Shown piece after piece: positions 1-5,931 of a stretch of 8,397 bases of DNA. The position numbers and the translations under genes were made by a program. The notes beneath the pieces were generated by a model. It saw only the letters and a list, made by a program, of their open reading frames with translations, made no database searches and had not been told where the DNA came from. How positions within the stretch are numbered: the first letter of the stretch is position 1; every line of letters begins with the position of its first letter. This DNA comes from Aquirhabdus sp. (GTDB lineage Bacteria; Pseudomonadota; Gammaproteobacteria; Pseudomonadales; Moraxellaceae): the NCBI GenBank assembly GCA_030150595.1, contig JASLFQ010000061.1, forward strand, positions 1-8,397, written 5' to 3'.

Positions 1-1
1 C

Positions 2-1843
2 GAAGAAGACATTGATGCGTTTGAAACGTACTTTAAAGCACAGAATCTGTTTGGTATCCCGAAAGCGGGTGAACTGGAATACAGCGCAAATCTGAGCTTA
101 GATTTAAACACGATTGTCCCATCACTCGCTGGGCCAAAACGTCCACAAGACCGTATCGAACTGCCGAAGATGGCGGAAAGTTTTGATCATCTGTTCAGTG
201 CGCCATTGTTGGAAAATGGTTTTAACAAAAATGCTGGTGAACTACATACCCGGTATGTCACCAAGCGCGCCTATAACGATGATGCGCAAGTGCCACACAA
301 ATCCGAATATTTGGGAACCATCATTCGCGGTGAAGCGGACATGATCGCCAATCGTCCGACCACGGATATTCATATTCCACCAATGCCGAGCAGTGCAGAT
401 TTCCTTGATCTTGGACATGGCGATGTACTGATTGCCGCGATTACATCGTGTACCAACACCTCAAATCCGAGCGTACTAATTGGCGCAGGCTTGCTTGCGA
501 AAAAAGCCGTTGAAAAAGGCTTAACCGTTCATCCTCGCGTTAAAACCTCTTTTGGGCCAGGCTCACGCGTGGTACCTGAATATTTAGGAGCAGCGGGTCT
601 ACAAACGTATTTAGATCAACTGGGTTTCAATGTCGCAGCATTTGGATGTACAACCTGTATTGGTAATGCGGGCGATTTAGCGGCGGAGTTTAATGAAGCA
701 ATTGTCGATAAAGACATTGTCGCAGCGGCAGTATTGTCGGGTAACCGTAATTTCGAAGCGCGGATTCATCCGAATATTCGAGCGAATTTCCTTGCATCAC
801 CGCCACTGGTGGTTGCTTTCGCACTGGCAGGTCGTGTCAATATTGATATGACCAAAGAGCCATTGGGTACGGGAAAAGATGGACAACCAGTCTATCTCAA
901 AGACATTTGGCCGACTGATGAAGAAATTAAAGCACTGCTGAAATTTGCCCAAAATCCAGAAGTCTATCGGGAAAAATACTCAGACTTTACCAAAGACAAC
1001 GACCTGTGGAACAACATTAAAAGCGCACATGGCGATGTCTACACATGGCCAAAATCCACCTATATCGCAAAGCCACCATTCTTTCAAAATTTCAGCATGA
1101 CACCAAGTCCTGTCAAAGAAATTAAGAAGGCAAAAGCATTATTGATTCTGGGCGATTCGGTGACAACCGACCATATTTCGCCAGCAGGTTCATTCCGTGT
1201 CACCACGCCTGCGGGAACATATTTGACTGAACATGGTGTACATCTTGCTGATTTTAATACTTATGGTTCGCGTCGCGGGAATCACGACATTATGATTCGC
1301 GGCACATTTGCCAATGTGCGGGTGAAAAACCTGATGTTGCCACTCAACGACGATGGTTCTCGTATCGAAGGCGGCTATACCTTATACAACGGACTGCAAA
1401 CCACCGTGTATGAAGCCGCGATGAATTACATCAAAAAAGGTGTTCCAACCATTGTCTTTGCAGGCGAAGAATACGGTACGGGTTCAAGTCGTGATTGGGC
1501 AGCAAAAGGCACGCAACTGCTCGGTGTCAAAGCTGTGGTTGCCCGTAGTTTTGAGCGGATTCATCGCTCTAACTTGGTCGGAATGGGCGTATTACCGTTG
1601 CAATTTAAAGGCGATGATTCCATTGATACGCTCGATTTAGTCGGCAATGAAACCTTTGATCTCATTGGGGTCAATGATCACATGACGCCACAATCTGACA
1701 TTACCTTGAAAATCACACGTCACAATGGCGAAGTGTTAGAGGTGGAATTATTATCACGGATTGATACGCCAATTGAGGTGGATTATTACAAACATGGCGG
1801 CATCCTGCCATTTGTATTACGAGACATTTTGGAGAATGCGTAA
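2..1843 (+). CDS. acnA: Aconitate hydratase A, C-terminal part (5' end outside window)
   Basis: Aconitase interconverts citrate and isocitrate through cis-aconitate in the cytoplasmic TCA cycle, using a [4Fe-4S] cluster. The frame is open from base 2 to a TAA at 1841-1843, giving 613 visible residues. The family is about 890-920 residues long, so roughly 300 N-terminal residues lie upstream. An ATG at 170 is internal, because clear aconitase sequence (for example [11 protein letters not shown]) precedes it. Both aconitase signatures are present: [10 protein letters not shown] with its cysteine at visible residue 150, and FGCTTCIG with cysteines at 216 and 219. These are the three cluster ligands. 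The C-terminal swivel domain shows [13 protein letters not shown] (from 384), YGSRRGNH, and YGTGSSRDW, where Ser496 is the expected catalytic serine. The AcnA subfamily is favoured over AcnB by domain order, and over AcnD because no prp genes follow. The gene appears intact over the visible part. Confidence 0.97.
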   Translation, partial: EEDIDAFETYFKAQNLFGIPKAGELEYSANLSLDLNTIVPSLAGPKRPQDRIELPKMAESFDHLFSAPLLENGFNKNAGELHTRYVTKRAYNDDAQVPHKSEYLGTIIRGEADMIANRPTTDIHIPPMPSSADFLDLGHGDVLIAAITSCTNTSNPSVLIGAGLLAKKAVEKGLTVHPRVKTSFGPGSRVVPEYLGAAGLQTYLDQLGFNVAAFGCTTCIGNAGDLAAEFNEAIVDKDIVAAAVLSGNRNFEARIHPNIRANFLASPPLVVAFALAGRVNIDMTKEPLGTGKDGQPVYLKDIWPTDEEIKALLKFAQNPEVYREKYSDFTKDNDLWNNIKSAHGDVYTWPKSTYIAKPPFFQNFSMTPSPVKEIKKAKALLILGDSVTTDHISPAGSFRVTTPAGTYLTEHGVHLADFNTYGSRRGNHDIMIRGTFANVRVKNLMLPLNDDGSRIEGGYTLYNGLQTTVYEAAMNYIKKGVPTIVFAGEEYGTGSSRDWAAKGTQLLGVKAVVARSFERIHRSNLVGMGVLPLQFKGDDSIDTLDLVGNETFDLIGVNDHMTPQSDITLKITRHNGEVLEVELLSRIDTPIEVDYYKHGGILPFVLRDILENA

Positions 1844-1850
1844 ACATTCT

Positions 1851-1859
1851 TGCTATAAA
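1851..1859 (+). promoter_or_regulatory. Candidate extended -10 promoter for the PF10118 gene
   Basis: The stretch TGCTATAAA matches an extended -10 element (TGn followed by TATAAA, five of six to TATAAT) just after the acnA stop codon. No good -35 box lies 16-18 nt upstream, which is tolerated for extended -10 promoters. Transcription would start near 1866, leaving a leader of about 78 nt before the ATG at 1944. This is inference from a short motif, and read-through from acnA is an alternative source of transcript. Confidence 0.3.
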
Positions 1860-1867
1860 GTATTAAC

Positions 1868-1911
1868 CACTTCGGCAGATTCAATAAAGGATGAATGCGT
1901 CTGTCGAAGTG
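1868..1911 (+). repeat. Inverted repeat / hairpin between acnA and the PF10118 gene
   Basis: The arms CACTTCGGCAGA (1868-1879) and TCTGTCGAAGTG (1900-1911) pair over 12 bp with a single G-U wobble and a 20-nt loop. The downstream sequence TCTAAAAATC has no U-tract, so it is not a canonical intrinsic terminator for acnA. It may be a 3'-end stabilising or factor-assisted stop structure for acnA mRNA, or a 5' leader stem for the next gene. Confidence 0.7.
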
Positions 1912-1943
1912 TCTAAAAATCATTGATATTGTCGAGGTTCATG

Positions 1944-2804
1944 ATGAACATGATGGCGCACCCCATACACGTCCGTAGCCAGTTAAATTTTCATTTGGAT
2001 GACGTTCCAAGGTATTGGTTTGGCGGTGATGTCTATGCCACGCGATTTATGGATTCGATTTGCATGTTGTTCCCAGTCGGCGAACGTTCCTTTATTAGCA
2101 GCATTCGCCCTTTCCGCGATCAAATTACAGATCCCTCATTAGCCGAAGCAGTGGCTGACTTTTGCCAACAAGAAGGTCAACATGGGATTCAGCACAGTTT
2201 GTATAACGATATTTTGGTCAAGCAAGGCACGCCTGTGTTGGAAATCATTAAGCATTTTTCAGCATGGCTCGAAAATCGTCAAATGAATCAAAAACAAGAT
2301 ATTCGCTTGGCGATCACGGCAGCACTGGAGCACATGACTGCGCTGATGGCTGAAGCGTTGTTTCAATCGCCTGAAACCATGGCTAAGGCGCATCCGAATA
2401 TGCGCGCACTCCTCGCTTGGCATGCCATCGAAGAAATGGAACATCGCGCCGTCGCCTTTGATGTTCTCACTAAAGTTGTGAAAATCAGCTATCGCAAACG
2501 CATATTGGCGATGTCGATTATCTTTCCACAGTTCTGGCGCAATGCGTTGGTGCATACCGACAAGATGCTTGCAGGAGATGGTTTTAGTCGGCTGCAACGC
2601 TTGAATATGGCGCGTAAAACATTGCCGTTATTTTTTGGTCGTCATGGCATCATGACGCGGGTTTTTCCCGAATTTCGTCAGTATTTTCGCGCTGATTTTC
2701 ATCCCAATGACATTCCGATGTTGAAGCAGTATCCAAACTGGCTCGCGGAATATAATCGTACTGGCGATCCGCTCAAAGCAGCTGAAATGATGTATGCGGA
2801 ATAG
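1944..2804 (+). CDS. PF10118/COG3687 family predicted metal-dependent hydrolase
   Basis: This 286-residue protein matches the uncharacterised bacterial family usually named 'predicted metal-dependent hydrolase', and the length is normal for it. Hallmarks are VPRYWFGGD near residue 21, FPVGERSF with Glu47, QQEGQHGIQH with Glu77, His80 and His84, ALEHMTA with Glu129 and His130, and WHAIEEMEHRAVAFD with His160, Glu163, Glu164 and His167. The paired ExxH motifs (77-80 and 164-167) plus Glu47 and Glu129 suggest a ferritin-like dinuclear metal site. That is my inference; substrate and reaction are unknown. There is no signal peptide or clear membrane span. The start at 1944 is chosen because GAGG at 1934-1937 sits 6 nt upstream. 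ATGs at 1941 and 1950 are also possible, and the upstream TTG at 1923 is unlikely. It may be co-transcribed with acnA or use its own promoter, and it ends at a terminator shared with azoR. Confidence 0.88.
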   Translation: MNMMAHPIHVRSQLNFHLDDVPRYWFGGDVYATRFMDSICMLFPVGERSFISSIRPFRDQITDPSLAEAVADFCQQEGQHGIQHSLYNDILVKQGTPVLEIIKHFSAWLENRQMNQKQDIRLAITAALEHMTALMAEALFQSPETMAKAHPNMRALLAWHAIEEMEHRAVAFDVLTKVVKISYRKRILAMSIIFPQFWRNALVHTDKMLAGDGFSRLQRLNMARKTLPLFFGRHGIMTRVFPEFRQYFRADFHPNDIPMLKQYPNWLAEYNRTGDPLKAAEMMYAE

Positions 2805-2831
2805 CGTGGTAACCAGAGGCTAAATACAAAA

Positions 2832-2862
2832 AAAGCGGCAAGCCTATTGAGCTCACCGCTTT
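2832..2862. terminator. Bidirectional intrinsic terminator between the PF10118 gene and azoR
   Basis: The arms AAAGCGGCAAGC (2832-2843) and GCTCACCGCTTT (2851-2862) pair at ten of twelve positions around a 7-nt loop. On the + strand the stem is followed by TTTATTATTTC, a moderate T-rich tail. On the - strand it is followed by seven T residues, a strong tail for azoR. Its position between two convergent genes fits a shared terminator. Confidence 0.8.
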
Positions 2863-2880
2863 ATTATTTCTTAGAAACAA

Positions 2881-3459
2881 TTAGCTCGCTTTTGCCAATG
2901 TTCCAATCGTCGCATGTGCTGCTGCCAACGCATCGATACGATGTTGTGGCGAATAAGCAATGCCTTCTGCGCGAACAAACTGCACATCAGTTAAGCCAAC
3001 GAAAGCAAACACTTGCTTCAAATATTTCTCTTGGAAATCAGCTGGATTATCTTCACCAAAAGCACTACCACGACCGCTAACAATAACAACTTTTTTGCCA
3101 CTCAATAAGCCTTTAGGGCCTGTTTCGCTGTAGCTAAATGTGTGACCTGCAACGAGTACACGATCAACCCATGCCTTCAAAGTTGAAGGAATTGAGAAGT
3201 TGTACATTGGTGCGCCAATCACCACAATATCTGCATCGATAAATTGTTGTAGCGTTTGTTCAGCGGCAGCAGCTTCAGCAGCATCGGCTTTCGCAAGGCT
3301 TGCACCTGTCAAATGTGGAATCGAATCTTTGTCCAAATCACGATGAGTGATGGTCAGATTTGGGATCGTGTTCTTCAAGTCAGCAACGATTGCTGCGGTG
3401 AGTTCACGTGTTACTGAATGGTCGCCTAGCGCGCTTGAATCGATATGGAGTACGTTCAT
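2881..3459 (-). CDS. azoR: FMN-dependent NADH-azoreductase / quinone reductase
   Basis: AzoR-type flavodoxin-fold enzymes take two electrons from NADH through bound FMN to reduce quinones and azo bonds, protecting the cytoplasm from electrophilic quinones. The 192-residue product is slightly shorter than E. coli AzoR (about 201). It opens with MNVLHIDSSALGDHSVTREL, the first strand plus the FMN phosphate-binding loop (Ser8, Ser9, Ser15, Thr17). IGAPMYNFSIPSTLKAW (residues 81-97) is the FMN-binding MYNF segment typical of AzoR. VSGRGSAFG (127-135) corresponds to the second flavin-contacting loop. Residues 54-69 are unusually alanine-rich. The start at 3459 gives the expected family N-terminus; AGAGAG-like purines about 8 nt upstream form a weak ribosome site. 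The gene is divergent from the LysR-type gene, a layout in which LysR proteins commonly control the neighbouring gene. Confidence 0.95.
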   Translation of the reverse strand: MNVLHIDSSALGDHSVTRELTAAIVADLKNTIPNLTITHRDLDKDSIPHLTGASLAKADAAEAAAAEQTLQQFIDADIVVIGAPMYNFSIPSTLKAWVDRVLVAGHTFSYSETGPKGLLSGKKVVIVSGRGSAFGEDNPADFQEKYLKQVFAFVGLTDVQFVRAEGIAYSPQHRIDALAAAHATIGTLAKAS

Positions 3460-3645
3460 TTTTGAATCTCTCTTTTAACTGAGTGAGGGAGCGGACTTTT
3501 TAGTGGATTGCCGCAATGAAGTCACTATAGTCGTTTTATTAATGTCGACCAATCCCATAAATTAAGACATATCGTTGCACATATAGAACAGTTATTATTG
3601 TCATGGCATACTACAATCATTGTGACTCGTAGGCTTGAGGTTTGT
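3460..3645. promoter_or_regulatory. Divergent azoR-lysR control region with candidate operators
   Basis: This 186-nt gap separates two divergent genes and should hold both promoters and the regulator's binding sites. An 11-bp palindrome ATTGC-C-GCAAT (3507-3517) falls on the predicted azoR start point. ACTATAGT (3524-3531) overlaps its -10 box, and GTCGAC (3544-3549) overlaps the -35 side. ATT-N10-AAT (3538-3553) loosely resembles a LysR-type T-N11-A box. For lysR I see only weak elements: TTGCAC at 3575-3580, and TACAAT at 3612-3617 as a possible -10. None of the operators is proven, and the LysR target is inferred from layout alone. Confidence 0.45.
3524..3552 (-). promoter_or_regulatory. 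Candidate azoR promoter
   Basis: Read on the - strand, TTGGTC (plus positions 3547-3552) and TATAGT (plus 3524-3529) are separated by exactly 17 nt. TATAGT matches the -10 consensus at five of six positions; TTGGTC matches the -35 consensus at only three. The start point would be near 3517, giving a leader of about 57 nt. The -10 box lies inside the perfect 8-bp palindrome ACTATAGT (3524-3531). Confidence 0.5.
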
Positions 3646-4599
3646 ATGGATAACCTGAACGATTTATATATGTACGCCATGGTCGTCGAACATGGTGGTT
3701 TCAGCAAAGCCGAGCGTGCTTTGGGTATTCCGAAATCACGTCTAAGCCGCCGTATTACCGAGCTTGAAGCCGACCTTGGTGTGCGTTTATTGCAACGCGG
3801 TTCGCGGCATTTTGTGGTCACAGATGTCGGGCAACGTGTTTATCAGCATGTGCAATCTATGTTGACCGAAGCACAAGCCGCGCGTGATGTTGTCGCTGAA
3901 CTACAAGTCGAGCCGCGTGGCGTGCTACGCGTCAGTGTGCCTGTTGATATTGCAGAACAGCAAATGCCGCGCATATTGCCTGAATTCATGACACTGTATC
4001 CTCAGATTCAACTGCAATTGTCTGTCACCAATCGACGGATTGATCTGCTCAATGAAGGCATTGACGTCGCGCTTCGCGTACGTGATTCGCTGGATAATGA
4101 TGGCAACTTGGTCATGCGCAATTTTGGTCAAACGACTGCGATTTTAGTCGCCAGTCCAGACTATCTGGATCGTATGGGTAGACCGCAACATCCTAATGAG
4201 TTAATCGACCACCAGACTCTCAGTAGTAATGAACGCGAATACGATCAGCAATGGACATTGCATGGCCCAGATGGCAAAGCATCCTTTGAGATTAAGCCAC
4301 AGTTGATGGGTTTTAGCTTTGCGCTATTAGGTTCTCTTGCCGAGCAAGGACATGGCATTACCCTGCTGCCACTGCTGCGCTGCGTCGATCAATTACGTGC
4401 TGGAAAATTGGAAATCGTCCTTCCCAACTGGCGTCTCCCACAGGGCATTTATCACGCGGTCTTTGCCTCACGCCGTGGCATGTTGCCTGCGGTTCGCGTG
4501 TTCATTGACTTCCTCGCCGAAAAAATTCCGCCGATGTTGCAGGAGTTAGAATCGAAGTGTAATGAGCATGATCAAACGAAACATGTAAAAACTGATTGA
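3646..4599 (+). CDS. LysR-family transcriptional regulator
   Basis: LysR-type regulators are cytoplasmic DNA-binding proteins, usually tetrameric, that sense a small ligand and often control a divergently transcribed neighbour. The 317-residue product has the normal length. An N-terminal winged helix-turn-helix spans roughly residues 4-62, with FSKAERALGIPKSRLSRRITELEADLGVRLLQRGSR-type sequence covering the recognition helix and wing. A linker helix follows to about 85. The LysR substrate-binding domain begins near RGVLRVSVP (about residue 89) and runs to about 290, with the usual RVR, ILVASPDYL and GHGITLLP segments. The last 20 or so residues (SKCNEHDQ) are a polar tail. The start at 3646 is supported by TTGAGG ending 5 nt upstream and by the MDNLNDLYMY opening; a TTG at 3598 would add 16 residues without family support. 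The likely targets are azoR and possibly the downstream pirin gene. The ligand cannot be read from sequence. Confidence 0.94.
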   Translation: MDNLNDLYMYAMVVEHGGFSKAERALGIPKSRLSRRITELEADLGVRLLQRGSRHFVVTDVGQRVYQHVQSMLTEAQAARDVVAELQVEPRGVLRVSVPVDIAEQQMPRILPEFMTLYPQIQLQLSVTNRRIDLLNEGIDVALRVRDSLDNDGNLVMRNFGQTTAILVASPDYLDRMGRPQHPNELIDHQTLSSNEREYDQQWTLHGPDGKASFEIKPQLMGFSFALLGSLAEQGHGITLLPLLRCVDQLRAGKLEIVLPNWRLPQGIYHAVFASRRGMLPAVRVFIDFLAEKIPPMLQELESKCNEHDQTKHVKTD

Positions 4600-4652
4600 A
4601 TGATCAAGTCCAAAATTAGTCAGTAACTACATTTTATGTATTTCCCAAAAAC

Positions 4653-4688
4653 GTATCCAAGTGTATCGTCGATACAGTCGGATACACT
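4653..4688. repeat. Nested GTATC/GATAC inverted repeats 3' of the LysR gene
   Basis: Four related pentamers occur in 36 nt: GTATCC (4653-4658), TGTATCG (4662-4668), CGATACA (4670-4676) and GGATACAC (4680-4687). They form alternative pairings. TGTATCG-T-CGATACA (4662-4676) is a perfect 15-bp operator-like palindrome. AGTGTATC (4660-4667) pairs with GATACACT (4681-4688) over 8 bp around a 13-nt loop. GTATCC also pairs with GGATAC (4680-4685). No T-run follows, and a separate strong terminator lies downstream, so this is not the main terminator. Confidence 0.7.
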
Positions 4689-4713
4689 CTTAAATACAAA
4701 TCTTATAAACAAC

Positions 4714-4740
4714 AAAAAGCCCTCATTAGAAGGGCTTTTT
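4714..4740. terminator. Bidirectional intrinsic terminator between the LysR and pirin genes
   Basis: AAAAAGCCCT (4714-4723) and AGGGCTTTTT (4731-4740) form a perfect 10-bp stem with a 7-nt loop. On the + strand the T-run continues as TTTTTGCTTTT, and on the - strand as TTTTTGTTGTTT. It lies 12 nt beyond the pirin stop codon and about 115 nt beyond the LysR stop, so it serves both convergent genes. Confidence 0.92.
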
Positions 4741-4751
4741 GCTTTTAACAA

Positions 4752-5618
4752 TTAACTTGCAATATTTCCAAAACGACCGCTATTAAAATCCTCAATCGCT
4801 TCATGAATCTGCGCTTCGGTATTCATCACAAAAGGTCCATAACCTGCGATTGGCTCATTCAACGGTAGACCGCTGAGAATCAAAAACTTCGCATCGGTAT
4901 TGGCTTCGACAGTAAAGTCCGTACCCACTTGATCGAGTACCACCATTTGCGCCTCACGGGCAGTCTGACTGTTATTCACCTGAACTGTGCCTTTTAACAC
5001 AATGACCGCAACGGTATGTCCTTCATTCACTGCAAAAGGAACATGTTTACCTGCATTCAGATCCACATCCCACACATCGATTGGGGAATAGGTTTCCGCT
5101 GGGCCAACATAACCTTCGTAATCACCCGCAATCACACGCACCTGACCTGCATTATTCGGCAATTCGGCGACAGGAATTTGAGCATTCAAAATGCCTTGAT
5201 AATGCGCTGGCGTCATCTTGTCCTTTGCAGGCAAATTGACCCACAACTGCACCATCTCAAACGCACCACCAGTTTTGGTATATTCAGGAGAATGAAACTC
5301 CTCATGAATAATGCCAGCGCCTGCAGTCATCCACTGCACATCTCCAGGACCTATCGTGCCGCCACCGCCGCTTGAATCGCGATGAGACACTTCACCTTTA
5401 TAGACGATGGTCACCGTTTCAAAACCACGATGCGGATGCTGACCCACACCACGTGGTGTTGTGGTTGGTGTAAATTCAGTCGGGCCCGCATAGTCCAACA
5501 TCAAAAATGGGCTCAACTGCGCGCCGAACGTGTTATAGGAAAACAACGTTCTGACTGGAAAACCATCACCCACCCAATGCTGACGTGGGCTGCTATATGT
5601 ACCTAATACTTTTTTCAT
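4752..5618 (-). CDS. Pirin family protein (bicupin; possible quercetinase)
   Basis: Pirins are cytoplasmic two-domain cupins that bind one metal ion in the N-terminal barrel. Some, such as E. coli YhhW and human pirin, show quercetin 2,3-dioxygenase activity, and a Serratia pirin has been reported to modulate pyruvate dehydrogenase. The 288-residue product has the family's usual length. QHPHRGFETVT gives His61 and His63, and GIIHEEF gives His105 and Glu107, matching the His-His-His-Glu metal site in order and spacing. SSGGGGTIGPGDVQWMTAGAGI is the classic pirin cupin motif. The C-terminal domain includes VIVLKGTVQVN and ends with GPFVMNTEAQI near residue 260, also typical. Two Met codons are adjacent: GGAGG lies 5 nt before the one at 5618 but only 2 nt before the one at 5621, so 5618 is preferred. 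The gene is convergent with lysR and divergent from ppc. The substrate is not determined by the sequence. Confidence 0.94.
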   Translation of the reverse strand: MKKVLGTYSSPRQHWVGDGFPVRTLFSYNTFGAQLSPFLMLDYAGPTEFTPTTTPRGVGQHPHRGFETVTIVYKGEVSHRDSSGGGGTIGPGDVQWMTAGAGIIHEEFHSPEYTKTGGAFEMVQLWVNLPAKDKMTPAHYQGILNAQIPVAELPNNAGQVRVIAGDYEGYVGPAETYSPIDVWDVDLNAGKHVPFAVNEGHTVAVIVLKGTVQVNNSQTAREAQMVVLDQVGTDFTVEANTDAKFLILSGLPLNEPIAGYGPFVMNTEAQIHEAIEDFNSGRFGNIAS

Positions 5619-5621
5619 CAT

Positions 5622-5931
5622 ATCCTCCGTAGTGATTGCTTTTTCAGAAGCATATTTACTGCATCACTTTATGGAACAAGCATACAACTAGAACGATAAC
5701 TGCACCAGATAGCTAAAATGCATACCAGCATTTCATTATTAGAACGATGATGGACTTGAAATATGAGATACTCATCCAGCAGAACAATAACGACGACTCA
5801 AATTTGAAGTGCAAAACGTATGACTTACTCTACGCCGCCCACCCAAAAAAGTCGTTAAGAAAAGTATCCAAATCTATTGCAACGCCATCGACTTACTGTA
5901 TAAAGAATAGAACCTAAGTTGGAGATTCACC
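5622..5931. other. Gene-free pirin-ppc intergenic region with short repeats
   Basis: This roughly 310-nt gap must hold the divergent pirin and ppc promoters. The hexamer TAGAAC occurs at 5689, 5740 and 5908. The first two extend to TAGAACGAT, and a related CAGAACAATAAC lies at 5780-5791 (compare TAGAACGATAAC at 5689-5700). Small dyads are AAATGC-N6-GCATTT (5716-5733), ATGAG-N3-CTCAT (5763-5775) and the 10-bp palindrome TCAAATTTGA (5798-5807). No convincing pirin promoter is visible. A 56-codon open frame (5747-5917) lacks a ribosome site and is not called. No RNA gene is recognised. Confidence 0.5.
5877..5904 (+). promoter_or_regulatory. Candidate sigma-70-like ppc promoter
   Basis: TTGCAA (5877-5882, four of six to consensus) and TATAAA (5899-5904, five of six) are 16 nt apart. 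The start point would be near 5911, giving a leader of only about 21 nt that contains GGAG at 5921-5924, the ribosome site 7 nt before the ppc ATG. The spacing and position make this the best promoter match in the gap. Confidence 0.6.

Noticed and set aside
2..1843. Whether the aconitase is the methylcitrate-pathway AcnD.
   Set aside because: No prpF or other prp gene follows, and the visible sequence follows AcnA closely; the upstream side cannot be seen, so this is a strong preference rather than proof.
1923..1943. A TTG start extending the PF10118 protein by 7 residues.
   Set aside because: The GAGG ribosome site at 1934-1937 lies inside this extension and points to the ATG at 1944 (or 1941).
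2259..2597. A 112-codon open frame antisense to the PF10118 gene.
   Set aside because: It lies entirely within a well-supported gene, has no recognisable domain, and looks like a reading-frame shadow.
3598..3645. A TTG start that would extend the LysR protein by 16 residues.
   Set aside because: No ribosome site precedes it, whereas the ATG at 3646 has TTGAGG at good spacing and gives the standard LysR N-terminus.
5747..5917. A 56-codon open frame on the + strand between pirin and ppc.
   Set aside because: It has no ribosome site, it overlaps the predicted ppc promoter and leader, its product resembles no family I know, and an open frame this long is not rare by chance.
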